A stretch of 64,000 bases of DNA from Ruegeria sp. PrR005 (GTDB lineage: Bacteria > Pseudomonadota > Alphaproteobacteria > Rhodobacterales > Rhodobacteraceae). Position numbers and translations under genes: made by a program. Shown piece by piece: positions 53,794-62,324 of this stretch. How positions within the stretch are numbered: position 1 is the first letter of the stretch; each line of letters starts with the position of its first letter. The stretch is taken from assembly GCF_010500245.1 (NCBI RefSeq), contig NZ_JAAGOX010000057.1, forward strand, positions 145,318-209,317, read 5' to 3'. The notes beneath the pieces are model-generated. The model saw nothing but the letters and a program-made list of their open reading frames with translations, searched no databases and was not told the origin of the DNA.

Positions 53794-55584
53794 TTATTCG
53801 CCCATGGCAATTCCTTCGCGGCGCGGGTCGGCGGCGCCCTTGAGGGTTTCACCGATCTCGATGGCGTGCAGGCCCGAAGTCAGCGCGCGCACCGAGACCT
53901 TGTAGCCGAGGCCGGTCAGCGCCTCTTCCATCGCCGCTGCATCGGTGCCTTCTTCCAGATCATAGGTGCCGAAGCGGTTGACCAGATGCGGCGCGTTCAG
54001 CGCCTGTTGCACGTTCATGCCCCAATCGGCCCAGGCGATAATTGACCGGGCGACATAGCCGATGATGCGACTGCCGCCGGGCGAACCGATGGCCAGCACC
54101 GGCTTGCCGTCCTGCATGACGATGGTGGGTGCCATAGACGAGCGCGGGCGCTTGCCCGGCTCCAGCCGGTTGGCGATGGGCACGCCATTGTCATGGGTCT
54201 TGAACGAGAAATCGGTCAGCTCGTTGTTGAGCAGGAAACCGTTCGTCATCAGCCGCGAGCCAAAGCCGTTTTCGATGGTGGTGGTCATTGACAGCACGTT
54301 GCCATAGCGGTCCACGATCGAGATATGCGAGGTCGAGGGCAGTTCGAGCGAAATGTCGTTCGCCCAGTTCGAGGCATGGTCAAACTCGGGGTTGCCGGGG
54401 TCTGCGCTCTCCAGCGCGTTGGGACCGGCGAGCAGCTCGCTGCGCGATTTCAGATAGGCGGGGTCGACCAGCCCCTTGGTGGGCATCGGCACGAAATCGC
54501 TGTCGGCCATGTAGCGGCCCCGGTCGGCGAAGGCGAGGCGCGAGGCATCGCCGATCAGCCGCCAGCTTTCGGGGTTTTCAGCCCCCAGCGCCGCCAGGTC
54601 ATGGGACTCGAGCATACCCAGGATCTGGCCCACGGTCAGCGCCCCCGACGAGGGCGGTCCCATGCCGCAAACCTCGTAGGCGCGGTAGCTGGCGCAGACC
54701 GGCTCGCGCTCGATCACCTGGTAAAGCGCCAGATCGGCGCCCGAGAGGACACCGGGATTGCCCTCGGCGTTGCGGACGGTGCGCACGATATCGGCGGCGA
54801 TGGGGCCGCCATAGAAGGCGGCCGACCCATCGGCGGCCAGCGCCCGCAGGGTGGCGGCATAAGCGGGGTTCTTCAGCGTATCACCGGCCTTGATGGCCTC
54901 GCCACCGGGCAGGAAGTAGGCAGCCGTTTCGGGAAAGCGGCCGAGCCTTTCGGCGTCTTCCTCGACCAGACCGGCAAGGCGCGGCGAGACGGTGAAACCG
55001 TTTTCGGCCAGCCAGATCGCATCGCCAAACAGAGACCCCCAATTGGCCTGACCCCAGCGGCGGTGTGCCTCTTCCAGCAAGGCGGGCGTGCCCGGCGTGC
55101 CGACAGAGAGGCCACCAACCACGGCGTCGAAGAATTTCAGCGGCGCGCCGGTGTCGTCCTGGAACAGGGTCGGCGTTGCTTCGCGCGGGGCGGTTTCGCG
55201 GGCGTCGAGCGTGGTCATCTGGCCGGTGTTTCCGTCGTACCATACCAGAAAGGCGCCGCCGCCGAGCCCTGAGCTTTGCGGTTCGACCAGACCCAGCACG
55301 GTCTGTACCGCGACCATGGCGTCGGCGGCGGTGCCGCCATGGCGCAGCACATTGCCCCCGGCCATAACCGCCAGCGGGTTGGCGGCGGCAACCATCCAGT
55401 TCTGCGCCTCGACCGGTTGACCCGCCTCCTTGGCCGCCTGCGCAGCCTCGACCACGGCCGAGAAGGGCCTGACCTGACCAATTGCCGCCCCTTCAGGGGC
55501 CACCGTGTCAGCCTCTTGCTGCGCCAGTGCGGCCCCTGCCGCAAGCGTCGAAAGCCAGAGGCCCGCCATCATACCCGTTCGCAT
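53794..55584 (-). CDS. ggt: Gamma-glutamyltransferase
   Basis: A 596-aa periplasmic N-terminal nucleophile hydrolase. After a signal peptide (MRTGMMAGLWLSTLAAGAAL) the large-subunit part has MVAAANPLAVMAGGNVLRHG, GGTAADAMVAVQ and LDARETAPREAT. The self-cleavage site and catalytic Thr418 are in LELPSTSHISIVDRYGNVLS, which gives the small subunit; SMAPTIVMQDGKPVLAIGSP and GGSRII complete the active site. It cleaves glutathione and other gamma-glutamyl compounds. The ATG at 55584 has GGGAGAG 6 nt upstream. Confidence 0.94.
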   Translation of the reverse strand: MRTGMMAGLWLSTLAAGAALAQQEADTVAPEGAAIGQVRPFSAVVEAAQAAKEAGQPVEAQNWMVAAANPLAVMAGGNVLRHGGTAADAMVAVQTVLGLVEPQSSGLGGGAFLVWYDGNTGQMTTLDARETAPREATPTLFQDDTGAPLKFFDAVVGGLSVGTPGTPALLEEAHRRWGQANWGSLFGDAIWLAENGFTVSPRLAGLVEEDAERLGRFPETAAYFLPGGEAIKAGDTLKNPAYAATLRALAADGSAAFYGGPIAADIVRTVRNAEGNPGVLSGADLALYQVIEREPVCASYRAYEVCGMGPPSSGALTVGQILGMLESHDLAALGAENPESWRLIGDASRLAFADRGRYMADSDFVPMPTKGLVDPAYLKSRSELLAGPNALESADPGNPEFDHASNWANDISLELPSTSHISIVDRYGNVLSMTTTIENGFGSRLMTNGFLLNNELTDFSFKTHDNGVPIANRLEPGKRPRSSMAPTIVMQDGKPVLAIGSPGGSRIIGYVARSIIAWADWGMNVQQALNAPHLVNRFGTYDLEEGTDAAAMEEALTGLGYKVSVRALTSGLHAIEIGETLKGAADPRREGIAMGE

Positions 55585-55679
55585 CGTCACTCTCCCTGCT
55601 GTCGCGTTTCCGCGTCCATCCTGACAGCGAAGCGGGGACGATACAATCTAAGGCTGTTCGACTCTGCCCCCTTGGCGGT

Positions 55680-56666
55680 TCAGAGCATCGCCGGCACCAC
55701 CTGATCGGGCGGACGGTGCCCGTCGGCGAAGGTCTTGATGTTGATGATCACCTTCTCGCCCATCTCGATCCGGCCTTCGAGCGTGGCCGAGCCCATATGC
55801 GGCAGCAGCACGACATTGGGCAGTTCGCGCAGGCGCGGGTTCACCTGGGTGCCGTGTTCGTAGACGTCGAGCCCCGCCCCCGCGATCTCGCCCGAACGAA
55901 TCATCCGGGTCAGCGCATTTTCGTCGATCACCTCGCCGCGCGAGGTGTTGACGAGAACGCCCGAGGGTTTCATCAGCTTGAGCCGCCGCGCATTCATCAG
56001 GTGAAAGGTCGAAGGTGTCGAAGGGCAGTTGACCGAGATCACATCCATCCGGGCGATCATCTGGTCGAGGCTTTCCCAATAGGTCGCCTCGAGCGATTCC
56101 TCGATCTCGGGGCGCAGGCGGCGGCGGTTGTGATAGTGGATCTGCATGCCAAAGGCGCTGGCGCGGCGGGCCACGGCCTGACCGATGCGGCCCATGCCGA
56201 GAATGCCAAGCCGACGTCCACCGACACGACCGCCCAAGAGCGCGGTGGGCGCCCAGCCGGTCCATTCGTTCTTTTGCATAACCGCCAGCCCTTCGGGGAT
56301 GCGGCGGGTGACGGCGAGAATCAGCGCCATGGTCATGTCGGCGGTGTCGTCGGTCAGCACGCCGGGCGTGTTCGACACCAGCACCCCGCGCTGGCGCGCG
56401 GTGGCCACGTCGATATGATCGACGCCCGCACCGTAGTTGGCAATCAGCCGCAGCCGCTCTCCGGCCTGGGCCAGCAGACCGGCGTCTATCTTGTCGGTCA
56501 GGGTCGGCACCAGCACGTCACACGTGCGCATGGCCGCGGCCAGCTCGTCGCGGGTCATCGGTGTGTCGTCATCGCGCAGACGGACATCGAAAAGCTCGCT
56601 GAGGCGGGTTTCGACCACCTCGGGCAACCGTCGCGTTACGACAACACTCAGACGTTCTCTTGGCAC
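55680..56666 (-). CDS. D-2-hydroxyacid dehydrogenase (glyoxylate/hydroxypyruvate reductase type)
   Basis: A 328-aa NAD(P)-dependent dehydrogenase. The Rossmann motif is GRRLGILGMGRIGQAVARRA; catalytic Arg is in VNTSRGEVIDENAL, Glu in AGLDVYEHGT (the family has Glu here) and His in LPHMGSATLEGR. The sequence MQIHYHNRRRL after the motif suggests NADPH preference, as in GyaR/GhrB-type enzymes. It probably reduces glyoxylate or hydroxypyruvate. Isolated gene divergent from the SH3-domain gene. Confidence 0.92.
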   Translation of the reverse strand: MPRERLSVVVTRRLPEVVETRLSELFDVRLRDDDTPMTRDELAAAMRTCDVLVPTLTDKIDAGLLAQAGERLRLIANYGAGVDHIDVATARQRGVLVSNTPGVLTDDTADMTMALILAVTRRIPEGLAVMQKNEWTGWAPTALLGGRVGGRRLGILGMGRIGQAVARRASAFGMQIHYHNRRRLRPEIEESLEATYWESLDQMIARMDVISVNCPSTPSTFHLMNARRLKLMKPSGVLVNTSRGEVIDENALTRMIRSGEIAGAGLDVYEHGTQVNPRLRELPNVVLLPHMGSATLEGRIEMGEKVIINIKTFADGHRPPDQVVPAML

Positions 56667-56801
56667 TTGAGCCCTCCCACAGCTTTCAAACGGTCACGCG
56701 CCATGGCATCGTGGCGCAGGAGAAGGCGGGGCACAAGAACCCCATGCGCAAATGACGCAGCCTTTTTTCGAGAGACAGGCAAACATACTGGCAGGCAAGC
56801 A

Positions 56802-57323
56802 GTGACAGGTTCATTCAGTTTCGGACGCCCCATGGTGGCGGCAATTTTTGCGGTTTCGCTCGTACTGTCCCAGGGCGCGCGGGCCGAAGAGGAAAAGCGT
56901 GGGGCGGTGACCAACCTTCCCGTGCCACGCTATGTTTCGATGAAGACGTCCGAGGGCAACGTGCGGCGCGGACCGTCGCTGACCCATCGGGTCGACTGGG
57001 TGTTCAAACGCCGCGACATGCCGTTGCAGATCACCGCGGAATACGGCCACTGGCGCAAGGTGCAGGACCGCGAAGGCGCTGGCGGCTGGGTGCATTACGC
57101 GCTTCTGTCGGGCGCGCGCACGGTGCTGGTGGAAAAGGACATGATGCCGGTCTACGACCGCCCCGACACCAATTCGCAGATCGCCGCCCATTTCGAATTG
57201 GGCGTCGTGGCGCGGCTGGGCAGTTGCACGGCGGACTGGTGCCGGATCACGGCGGGCGGCTATCGCGGCTGGGCGCTGAAATCGAACCTCTGGGGCGTGG
57301 ACACGGACGAGATCCGGGACTGA
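56802..57323 (+). CDS. Exported SH3 (bacterial type) domain protein
   Basis: A 173-aa protein. A GTG start at 56802 gives the signal peptide MTGSFSFGRPMVAAIFAVSL plus a cleavage site after ARA; the ATG at 56832 would remove the basic n-region. Two SH3b-like repeats follow: SMKTSEGNVRRGPSLTHRVD with EYGHWRKVQDREGAGGWVHY, and VYDRPDTNSQIAAHFELGVV with CTADWCRITAGGYRGWALKS. Such domains bind cell wall or periplasmic partners. It is convergent with the dehalogenase gene. Confidence 0.82.
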   Translation: MTGSFSFGRPMVAAIFAVSLVLSQGARAEEEKRGAVTNLPVPRYVSMKTSEGNVRRGPSLTHRVDWVFKRRDMPLQITAEYGHWRKVQDREGAGGWVHYALLSGARTVLVEKDMMPVYDRPDTNSQIAAHFELGVVARLGSCTADWCRITAGGYRGWALKSNLWGVDTDEIRD

Positions 57324-57330
57324 GCCCCGG

Positions 57331-58239
57331 TCAGCCGGTGTGGGCGATGAAATCGAGCGTGTGGCGGACGAGATCGTCGCCCACGTCCTCTTGCAGGAAG
57401 TGACCCGCAGCAGGCAACACCGCGTGCGGTTGACCGGCAGCCCCGGGGCAAAGTTTCTGGAACACCCGGTCGATCCCGGCCATGACCTTGTCTTCGGCCC
57501 CGAAGAGGGTCAGCACCGGGGTGTGTAATGTGCGGATCACCTGCCAGGCGGCGCGGTTCGTGGAGGCCTCGGGGTTGTCAGGGCCATCAGGCACGAGCAT
57601 TGGGAACTGGCGCGCGCCCGCCTTGTAGGTCTCGTCCGGGAAAGGCGCGTCATAGGCGGCGACCTCTTCGTCGGTCAGTTTGCCGACTGTGCCGCCATAT
57701 ACGATGCGCCCGGCACGGAAATCGGGGACCGACTGGCTGAATTCGCGCCAGGCGCGGAAGGCATCGTTCATCGGCTGGTCGCCGGTTGGCAGCGCGGTAT
57801 TGGCAATCACGATCCGGGCAAACCGGTCGGGCATCGCGGCCCAAAGCCGGAGCCCGATCAGCCCGCCCCAATCCTGACAGATCAGGGTGATGCCGTGCAG
57901 GTCGACCCGGGTCAGCCAATCGCTCATCCAGGCGACGTGGCGAGCATAGGTGTAATCCGTTCGTTCTGTCGGCTTGTCGGATTTGCCAAAGCCGATCAGG
58001 TCGGGCGCCACCGCGCGGAACCCCTTGGCTGAGAATTGCGGGATCATGTGGCGATAGAGATAGGACCAGGTCGGCTCGCCATGCAGCATCAGGACCGGAG
58101 CGGCGTCGCGCCGCCCCTCGTCCACGTAGTGCAGCCGGAGATGGCCGCCCTCGGTATCGTCGGTCTCTACGTAATGCGGGGCAAAGGCGTAGTCCTTGAG
58201 CCCGTCGAACCGGTGCTCTGGCGTGCGCAAGATTTGCAT
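57331..58239 (-). CDS. Haloalkane dehalogenase (type I, alpha/beta hydrolase)
   Basis: A 302-aa alpha/beta hydrolase. The nucleophile Asp123 sits in ICQDWGGLIGL, next to the halide-binding Trp124; the oxyanion part is MLHGEPTWSYLYRHMIP (Glu55 position as in DhlA-type enzymes), and the catalytic His is in LPAAGHFLQEDVGDD. A cap domain lies between (AFRAWREFSQSVPDFRAG). It hydrolyses carbon-halogen bonds; marine alphaproteobacteria often have such enzymes. The substrate range cannot be read. Confidence 0.9.
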   Translation of the reverse strand: MQILRTPEHRFDGLKDYAFAPHYVETDDTEGGHLRLHYVDEGRRDAAPVLMLHGEPTWSYLYRHMIPQFSAKGFRAVAPDLIGFGKSDKPTERTDYTYARHVAWMSDWLTRVDLHGITLICQDWGGLIGLRLWAAMPDRFARIVIANTALPTGDQPMNDAFRAWREFSQSVPDFRAGRIVYGGTVGKLTDEEVAAYDAPFPDETYKAGARQFPMLVPDGPDNPEASTNRAAWQVIRTLHTPVLTLFGAEDKVMAGIDRVFQKLCPGAAGQPHAVLPAAGHFLQEDVGDDLVRHTLDFIAHTG

Positions 58240-58322
58240 CTGTCGTCCTCCCTGCCCCCAAGCCTAGCCTTTGCCGCCGATCCCGCTAGGGTAAACGTGA
58301 CGGAAAAAACGGGAACTCGACC

Positions 58323-59315
58323 ATGAAAGCCATCACTTATCGCAGCTTTGGACCGGCCGCCGAAGTACTGACACTCGAAGAGATGGAGCCGCCCCGCCCC
58401 GGCGCGGGCGAGGTGCTGGTAGATGTGGCACTGTCGGGGGTGAACCCGTCGGACGTGAAGGCGCGCGCCGGGGCGCGGGCCGGGGTGACCGAGCTGCCCT
58501 ATCCGGTGATCGTGCCGCATAGCGACGGGTCGGGCGTGATCTCGGCCGTGGGGGATGGAGTCGATCCGGCGCGGATCGGCCAGCGAGTGTGGCTGTGGAA
58601 CGGGCAATGGCGGCGGGCCATGGGCACCTGTGCCGAACAGATCGCCCTGCCCTCGGCCCAGGCGGTGCCGCTGCCACAGGGCGTGAGCCTTGAGACGGGC
58701 GCGGTGCTGGGCATTCCCGGCCTGACCGCATCGCATGTGGTGTTTTCGGGCGGGCCGGTCGCGGGCCAGACGGTGCTGGTGCATGGCGGAGCGGGAACGG
58801 TCGGATATCTGGCGGTGCAACTGGCGAAATGGGGCGGCGCACGAGTGATCGCCACCGCCGGCGGCGGCGCGGCGGATCGGGTACGCGACGCGGGCGCGGA
58901 CGCGGTGCTGGACTATGCCGAGCCGGACCTCGCGGCGGCGATTCTGGACGCCAACAAGGGCCAGCCGGTGGATCGCATCGTCGAGGTGGAATTTGGCGTG
59001 AACGTCGCCACCGACGCCGCCGTGATCGCCGAGAACGGGCGCATCAATGCCTATGGCTCGGCCAAGGCGATGGCCCCCGAACTGCCCTTTTACCCGCTCA
59101 TGTTCAAGGCGGTGACCCTGGAGATGGCGCTGGTCTATCTGCTGACCCCGCCCCAACGCGCGGCGGCCATTGACCAGTTGCATGCGGCATTGTCAGCCGG
59201 CGCGCTGCGGATTCCGGTGCAGCAAACCTATGCATTGGGAGAGAGCGCCGCCGCGCATGAGGCCGTCGAAACGGGCGGGCGCCACGGCGCGATCCTGGTC
59301 GAAACCGCGACCTGA
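58323..59315 (+). CDS. NADPH:quinone oxidoreductase-like MDR protein
   Basis: A 330-aa medium-chain reductase without zinc ligands, quinone reductase type. Typical are PGAGEVLVDVALSGVNPSDV, the NADPH-binding VLVHGGAGTVGYLAVQLAKW and RHGAILVETA at the end. It reduces quinones or enones. It has a 84-bp gap to the divergent dehalogenase gene and is followed by tRNA-Gln. Confidence 0.92.
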   Translation: MKAITYRSFGPAAEVLTLEEMEPPRPGAGEVLVDVALSGVNPSDVKARAGARAGVTELPYPVIVPHSDGSGVISAVGDGVDPARIGQRVWLWNGQWRRAMGTCAEQIALPSAQAVPLPQGVSLETGAVLGIPGLTASHVVFSGGPVAGQTVLVHGGAGTVGYLAVQLAKWGGARVIATAGGGAADRVRDAGADAVLDYAEPDLAAAILDANKGQPVDRIVEVEFGVNVATDAAVIAENGRINAYGSAKAMAPELPFYPLMFKAVTLEMALVYLLTPPQRAAAIDQLHAALSAGALRIPVQQTYALGESAAAHEAVETGGRHGAILVETAT

Positions 59316-59408
59316 AAACGGACATCAAAAAAGTGATCGGGAGGCGGACATTTTTCGCCGCCGCCCCTTGCGTTGCCGAAACAGGTTGCGTAGATAGCCG
59401 CTCACCGT

Positions 59409-59483
59409 TGGGGTGTAGCCAAGTGGTAAGGCAACGGTTTTTGGTACCGCGTACCGTAGGTTCGAATCCTACCACCCCAGCCA
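59409..59483 (+). tRNA. tRNA-Gln (anticodon TTG)
   Basis: A 75-nt cloverleaf. Acceptor strands TGGGGTG/CACCCCA, D arm AGCCAAGTGGTAAGGC, anticodon loop TTTTGGT with TTG, T arm GTAGGTTCGAATCCTAC, G discriminator and encoded CCA. The start and end pair cleanly. It borders the rearranged region. Confidence 0.95.
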
Positions 59484-59618
59484 TCTCTCTCAAGATCATC
59501 AGAGCAAGTAGTCAGGCATCCCTAGGGTCCTGAGAATGCCCCTGTTTATGCCCCACCTAGAGGGCTTCTTATCAGAGGTTATCCCTCCCCATTAATAGGT
59601 ATAAGTAATGGATAAGAG

Positions 59619-59751
59619 GTAGTAGAGAAGGGAAGAACCTGAGTAGGGAACCCTGAGCAGATACCCCGCCAGAGCTCCCTGAGCAGAACTACCCGACAAG
59701 AGGTCATGACTATGAGTGAGATAACCAACCCTAGGTATTCCAGACCTATAG
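59619..59751. repeat. 133-bp inverted repeat, left copy
   Basis: Identical, base by base, to the reverse complement of 63791-63923. It contains two CCCTGAGCAGA direct repeats (59651 and 59677) and the first 15 codons of the polymerase-like gene, read forward. The sequence after it is unrelated to the right side. It lies 136 bp after tRNA-Gln. Confidence 0.95.
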
Positions 59752-59819
59752 CGGGCTATAGAGACTCGTTCATGAAGTCGATTGACACAACATCGGGCGC
59801 GGGCCTAGCGTTGCGCTGA
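59706..59819 (+). pseudogene. 5' fragment of the polymerase-like gene
   Basis: Begins with the same 15 codons (MTMSEITNPRYSRPI) as the full gene on the minus strand at 63836 and then continues into unrelated codons (AGYRDSFMKSID) to a stop. It is a leftover of the 5' end after rearrangement; no function expected. Confidence 0.75.
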
Positions 59820-59864
59820 TCGGGCCCAAGTCCGGCAACCCGAGACTCTTCAAACGGGTTGATC

Positions 59865-62214
59865 ATGACATCCTTCCAGATCGAATCCACGGCCGATGCG
59901 TTCTTCGTCCGATCTGTTCAGGCCTTGCCGGACGGCGGCTTTGCCGCATTGTTGGCCGGGGTTGGCGCGGCGCCGGCGCAGCTGGCGGTCTTTGGCGTTG
60001 CACCCGACGGTAGTGCGCCCCGGATCGACGCCGACATAATCCTTGCGAATGGGGCCATTTCGATGGTCGAGCGCGACGGCGGCGGCTTTGCCGTGCTGTC
60101 GCAGATCAACGATTCCTCCCCGGAACGTGGTCGAACCCACGCAACTCTGTTCGACGCATCCGGCAATGAAACCGATGCGTTCATCTTGCCGGCCACGATC
60201 TTTCTGGGCAGCTTAGACCCGCAACCGAACTTCTCGGCCATTCCCGGCAGTCCCGACCTTTGGCTGAAAGGCTTTGACGAAGCGGGGTTCTTTCTTTCCC
60301 GAGTCGACAGCGACACGCTCAGACCGCTCGATCCGCCCGTCCTGCTGCGCACCGATGCCCCGAGTTTCATCCTTGATGGCGGGTTCGGACTGGTAGCTCC
60401 GTTCAGTTTCAGCGGAACACGTGGCGAGTTGATCGAGGCGACATCCTTCACTGCGGAAGATGGTCTTGTGCCGGTCTACGCCAATCCGAGGAATGTCGAT
60501 TTTTCGTCAAGTATTCACACCGCTGTGGGCAACTCGGTTGTCGAGGTAGGCATCACGCGAGAGCGCCAGAGCATTGCCGAAGGCGGCAACATTCGTGGCA
60601 ACATACAGATCAATCTGATCGAACCGGACTCCGGCGCGATCCGTACACTGACAAACGATTTTCTCGGGTTCGGTTTCGTCGAAGCCAGGGTGGCCGAGGT
60701 GCCCGGTCTTGGCTTTGCCGTCCTTGTCGTTATCGAGGGCGGCCCCAGGGGTACGTCCGGGATCATCGACGCGGCAGAGGTGATCTTTTTCGATTTCGAT
60801 GGAAACGAACGCGAAAGCGCGGTCATCTCCGACCTCGTGGGCCAGAGAACCACGGCATCGAGCGGCACGTTCACGTTCACGGCCCTTGTCGACCCGCTGC
60901 GCCAGAACTTGCGGTTTCTCACCATCTGGTCGCCAACCGACGAAAGCGGAAACATCCTGGCCGCGCGGCACGATCACCACGCTCGCGCCGACGCCCTTCG
61001 GCGAACGGGTCGGCTTCTTGCAAGAGGGGACCGCCTACGGCGATTACCTCGCAGGTCTGGCGATGGGCGACGTGATTTCCGGTGGAGACGGACCCGATAC
61101 CTTGCAAGGCAATGGCGGGGGCGATGTGCTGGGCGGCGACAACGGCGCTGACTTCCTCGAGGGCGGCGACGGCAACGACATCTTGCGAGGCGGTGCCGGT
61201 GCGGACCTCCTCTTTGGCGATGAGGGCAATGACAGCCTGTTTGGTGGCGACGACGATGACACTCTCATTGGCGGCAGGGGAGAAGATACGATCGATGGCG
61301 GCGACGGCGACGACAATCTAGGCGGCCTCTCGGGCGCGGACTTCGTGCAGGGTGGTGCCGGTTCGGACGCATTGAACGGTGGCCTTGGAAACGATGTACT
61401 ACACGGTGGCCTCGGCAACGACACGCTCGAGGGAAACGACGATAACGACACTTTGAACGGCGGTGAAGACGACGATCATGTCGATGGCGGTGACGGCAAT
61501 GACAGCATCATCGGAGAAGACGGGCACGACTCTCTTCTGGGAGGCGATGGCAACGACAGCATCCAGGGCGGCGGCGGCGATGATCTGCTGAACGGCGGCG
61601 ACGGTACTGACAACCTCGTCGGTGACGACGGCGACGACACGATCATTGGCGGCGACAGTGAAAGCGATCTGCGAGACGTCATCTTTGCCGGGGAGGGCAA
61701 CGACAGTGTGGATGGCGGCCATGGCAACGACCTGATCTTTGGCATGGGCGGCAATGACACCATTTCTGGCGGGGCCGGGGCTGACGACCTGCGCGGGCAA
61801 GATGGCGACGATATCATCAACGGGTCTGCCTTTTCCGACATCATTTTCGGGAATGCGGGAAACGATTTCGTCAATGGCGGCTTCGGGTCCGACCGTGTTA
61901 ACGGAGGCACAGGGGCCGACAAGTTCTTTCACGTCGGCGTCGCGGGCCACGGTTCGGACTGGGTGCAGGATTACAACGCCGCCGAGGGCGACGTGCTGCT
62001 CTTTGGTATCCCCTCTGCCACCAGGGGCGACTTCCTGGTTCAATTCAACCATACAGCAAACGCCGAGGGCGAACGCTCCGGTGAGGATGCCATAGAGGAA
62101 GCCTTCGTTACTTTTCGCCCCACCGGCCAAATCATCTGGGCCCTGGTGGATGGAGGCGGGGAGAGTTCGATCAACCTCAAGATAGGTGCGGAGACGTTCG
62201 ACCTGCTGGCTTAG
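59865..62214 (+). pseudogene. RTX calcium-binding repeat protein, disrupted by a frameshift near 60960
   Basis: Two overlapping frames make one protein. The N-terminal part (59865 to about 60960; start MTSFQIESTADAFFV) is a beta-rich region of about 365 residues without known family. Around 60958-60968 the reading frame changes by one base; after it come GTITTLAPTPFGERVGFLQE and some 25 RTX nonapeptides (GGDGNDxL, GGxGxDxL types) up to GGTGADKFFHV and a C-terminal segment typical of type I secretion substrates. The first frame stops at 61151. The change is one extra base (or two missing), so either a real mutation, slippage or a sequencing error. Confidence 0.8.
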
Positions 62215-62324
62215 GAGACTGATACGTGACAGCTTGGATTGTAAGTAGGTCCACTCTTCCTGCCTAAGCAGGCCAGGATCTACAACCTGTCCTTCTGATC
62301 CTTTGTGGCATCAGGCCAATTTTC

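Noticed and set aside
59409..59483. tRNA-Gln as attachment site of an integrated phage or island
   Set aside because: No second copy of the tRNA 3' end and no integrase gene is visible in the window; it may lie outside.
61070..61920. Short tandem DNA repeats that could look like a CRISPR or minisatellite
   Set aside because: The periodicity is the 9-codon RTX unit (27 bp and multiples), variable at DNA level, without spacers.
61399..62130. Minus-strand frames opposite the RTX repeats (Val/Ala- or Ser/Pro-rich)
   Set aside because: Periodic sequence comes from the repeated RTX codons read in reverse; not a separate repeat protein.
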